This document shows positions 61,910 through 64,000 of a stretch of DNA of 64,000 nt, piece by piece. The position numbers and the translations under genes are program-made. The notes beneath the pieces were generated by a model. It searched no databases. It saw only the letters and a list, made by a program, of their open reading frames with translations, and was not told where the DNA came from. Position 1 is the first letter of the stretch; the number at the start of each line of letters is the position of its first letter. The stretch comes from JAEWSN01 sp942493335 (lineage in GTDB: Bacteria > Bacillota > Clostridia > DSM-8532). The stretch is from the NCBI GenBank assembly GCA_942493335.1, contig OW818693.1, positions 2,976,001-3,040,000 on the forward strand, read 5' to 3'.

Positions 61910-63583
61910 ATGAAAAAACAACACGCCCGCCTGCTCGCAAGTCTGCTTGCCGCGACGACACTTCTGTCGGCCTGCGGTGGCACCGCTGCCCCTGCATCCC
62001 CCTCCGCGTCTTCAGAGTCAGCCATCGCATCCGCAAGCGCCACAGCTTCGGCTTCCGTTGAAGCGACCGCTTCCGCCGAAGAGCGCAAGATGGAAGGCAA
62101 CCTCTATGTCGAGGGATACCCGATCGTCAAGGAGCCGGAAACTTTCAGATTCCTCGTCGACGACGGCGGACAGCCCGCCGACAAGTACCTGGTGCCCAAG
62201 ATCGAGGAAGCGACCAACGTCAAGGTCGAATGGCTCGTGTTCCCATATGAGATCGCCAAGGAAAAGAAAAATATCATGATCAATTCCGGCGACTATCCGG
62301 ACGTCATCGGCGGCTGGCTGCTCTCCGAAAACGAGGTTCTCAACTACGGTCCGGGTGACGGTCTGTTCGTGCCGATCGAGGAATCGATCGCCAAGTATTC
62401 CCCGAACATGACGACGGCCCTTGAAATGCCGAGCGTCCGCCAGACGATGACGCTGCCCGACGGCCATATCTATACGATTCCGTACGTGCTGCCCACACCG
62501 AAGGTTTCCTTCAATCCTTACGTCAACAAGGCGTGGATGACCAAACTCGGCCTGAAGATGCCCACGAACACCGATGAGCTGATAACGGTGCTCAAGGCCT
62601 TCCGCGACAAGGACCCCAATGGCAACGGCAAGAAGGATGAGATCGCCTGGTCTGGCGACAACAACAACGGATATCTGGGTCTGTTCGCCGGCTGGTGGGG
62701 AACCCCCGTGCCGAAGGGCAACTTCACTTACCTCGACGGCAAGTTCCAGTTCACCGCCAATACCGATGCGTTCAAGCAGGCGATCAAGTTCTTCGCCCAG
62801 ATCAACAAGGAAGGTCTGCTTGATCCGGAATTCTTCACCCAGAACAGCGACCAGTGGAAAGCCAAGGGCAAGAAGGATCTGTACGGCGTCAGCGTCGGCT
62901 ACGGCCATGGCGACTGGGCTCCGGACGGATACAAGATCACCAAGGGAACCGAGCTGTATGATCCGCTGCCCGTGATCAAGGGCGCAGGCGCGACCGCCGA
63001 CCCGAAGTGGTATGCCAATTCCGCCGGCACTTACATCTTCAAGACTCAGGCTGCCATCACCGACAAGGCCAAGAACGTTGACACCATCATCCGCTGGTTC
63101 GACTACGCCCTGTCCGAGGAATTCAGCGTCGCACGCGACAACGGCTGGCTCGATGTGACCTACAAGAAGGTCTCCGATCACACCTACGAGCGCATCGACA
63201 CCACCTCGTGGAATGAAGCCGACAAGAAGAAGGTCGAATGGGGCAACCTGTTCTTCCAGTCCATCCCCAAGTTCATTCCGTTCGAGACGAAGTTCATGCC
63301 TGCTCCCGGCTCACCCGAGGAGTACAAGGAAAAGGATCTCGTCGATCAGATGTACGGTCCGTTCCTCACCGAGCCCGATCCGCAGGTCTGGGCGAGTGAG
63401 GAGGATGCCAAGCGTCTTTCCGTTCTGCAGACCGACATGGACAAGTTCGTCAACGACAAGATCGCTACATGGGTCAGCGGTCAGGCCGACATCGACGCAG
63501 AGTGGGACGCCTACCTGGCCCAGCTCGAAAAGCTTGGCGTGCAGGAGTTGACCACCCTCAAGAACAAGCCCCTGTCCAAGTGA
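61910..63583 (+). CDS. Second extracellular solute-binding lipoprotein (LplA-like)
   Basis: Substrate-binding lipoprotein of 557 residues. It has a basic start MKKQHARLLASLLAATTLLS, the lipobox LSAC and a long Ser/Ala/Thr-rich linker, then a binding domain (MINSGDYPDVIGGWLLSENE; LKAFRDKDPNGNGKKDEIAW). It is related in type to the first cassette's lipoprotein but diverged. ATG 61910 with GGGAGG about 10 bases upstream; GTG two codons earlier is an alternative. A permease gene follows. Confidence 0.9.
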   Translation: MKKQHARLLASLLAATTLLSACGGTAAPASPSASSESAIASASATASASVEATASAEERKMEGNLYVEGYPIVKEPETFRFLVDDGGQPADKYLVPKIEEATNVKVEWLVFPYEIAKEKKNIMINSGDYPDVIGGWLLSENEVLNYGPGDGLFVPIEESIAKYSPNMTTALEMPSVRQTMTLPDGHIYTIPYVLPTPKVSFNPYVNKAWMTKLGLKMPTNTDELITVLKAFRDKDPNGNGKKDEIAWSGDNNNGYLGLFAGWWGTPVPKGNFTYLDGKFQFTANTDAFKQAIKFFAQINKEGLLDPEFFTQNSDQWKAKGKKDLYGVSVGYGHGDWAPDGYKITKGTELYDPLPVIKGAGATADPKWYANSAGTYIFKTQAAITDKAKNVDTIIRWFDYALSEEFSVARDNGWLDVTYKKVSDHTYERIDTTSWNEADKKKVEWGNLFFQSIPKFIPFETKFMPAPGSPEEYKEKDLVDQMYGPFLTEPDPQVWASEEDAKRLSVLQTDMDKFVNDKIATWVSGQADIDAEWDAYLAQLEKLGVQELTTLKNKPLSK

Positions 63584-63696
63584 CCTGAGACCCCGACAGT
63601 AAGCCGGCGGGCGATGTGCGGCCAAGGTGCCGCACACCGCCCGTTGCCCTGTCGGCAAGAAAGACCAGACCGATCATGACAGCCTGGAGGTTTCGC

Positions 63697-64000
63697 ATGG
63701 AGGCATCCGCCCTGACAGCCGCACAGAAGCGGCGCGGCACACTCAAGAAAATCCGGGAGAATCTCGACCTGTATCTGTTCGTGCTTCCGGGCATCGTCAT
63801 CACGATCATCTTCCACTACATTCCGCTGTATGGCATTCAGATCGCCTTCCGCAACTATTCGGCCAGAAAGGGCTTCTGGGGAAGCCCCTGGGTGGGATTC
63901 GAGCATTTCCAGCGCTTTTTCGACTCGGCCTATTTCTGGGATCTGATCTGGAACACGCTTTCGCTGAGCCTGTATTCGCTGATCGCCGGCTTCCCGATTC
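63697..64000 (+). CDS. Sugar ABC transporter permease, 5' part (runs off the window)
   Basis: About 101 residues are visible. After a charged N-terminus the first helix LYLFVLPGIVITIIFHYIPL and GIQIAFRNYSARKGFWGSPW match LplB-type permeases. GGAGG precedes the ATG. It is 113 bp after the lipoprotein gene and continues past base 64000. Confidence 0.88.
   Translation, partial: MEASALTAAQKRRGTLKKIRENLDLYLFVLPGIVITIIFHYIPLYGIQIAFRNYSARKGFWGSPWVGFEHFQRFFDSAYFWDLIWNTLSLSLYSLIAGFPI

Overview
The window is a chromosome-origin segment of a Gram-positive bacterium, most likely class Clostridia (Bacillota). The evidence is the order rpmH-rnpA-yidD-yidC-jag-mnmE on one side and dnaA-dnaN-S4-recF-remB-gyrB on the other, the parA-parB-DUF4446-serS block, three copies of the Bacillota centromere site TGTTTCACGTGAAACA, a WalRK-YycHI-WalJ-RlmH locus, and a clostridial-looking 16S rRNA. 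Genus cannot be fixed without a database. Coding DNA is moderately GC-rich, so many long antisense reading frames exist; I treat these as spurious.

Layout. 1-1563: end of a PAS histidine kinase. 1639-10107: minus-strand arm with rsmG, mnmG, mnmE, jag, yidC, yidD, rnpA and rpmH, interrupted by an oppositely oriented PAS-GGDEF diguanylate cyclase. 10108-17152: dnaA, an oriC region with DnaA boxes between dnaA and dnaN, then dnaN, an S4 protein, recF, remB and gyrB (no gyrA follows). 17153-19593: a gene-free stretch with three parS sites and a degenerate ~26-bp repeat array, then parA-parB. 19804-24020: a DUF4446 protein, serS, an MFS transporter and a DUF4236 membrane protein. 24177-30123 and 37186-43023: two nearly identical rRNA operons in direct orientation; only the first carries tRNA-Ala in the spacer. 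Between them lies a 7-kb sugar cassette (lipoprotein binding protein, two permeases, a VOC protein, an intracellular GH13 enzyme) preceded by four ACACGTGT palindromes spaced exactly 21 bp.

43181-44476: a secreted fibro-slime/SLH-like protein. 44606-47712: a minus-strand operon whose order matches the Bacillus sigY-yxlCDEFG operon (ECF sigma factor, small membrane proteins, ABC ATPase, permease), with a SigY-type promoter of its own. 48002-56982: walR, walK, an unknown secreted protein behind a consensus WalR box, yycH, yycI, murA, walJ and rlmH. 57051-59127: an XRE-membrane regulator, a hairpin-rich spacer and guanine deaminase. 59249-64000: a membrane AraC-type regulator divergent from a second lipoprotein/permease sugar uptake operon that runs off the window.

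Functionally the window combines replication start and segregation, ribosome production, cell-envelope homeostasis (WalRK, MurA, YidC, the sigY-like unit) and two carbohydrate uptake systems. Neither uptake operon shows an ATPase, so both probably share one encoded elsewhere.
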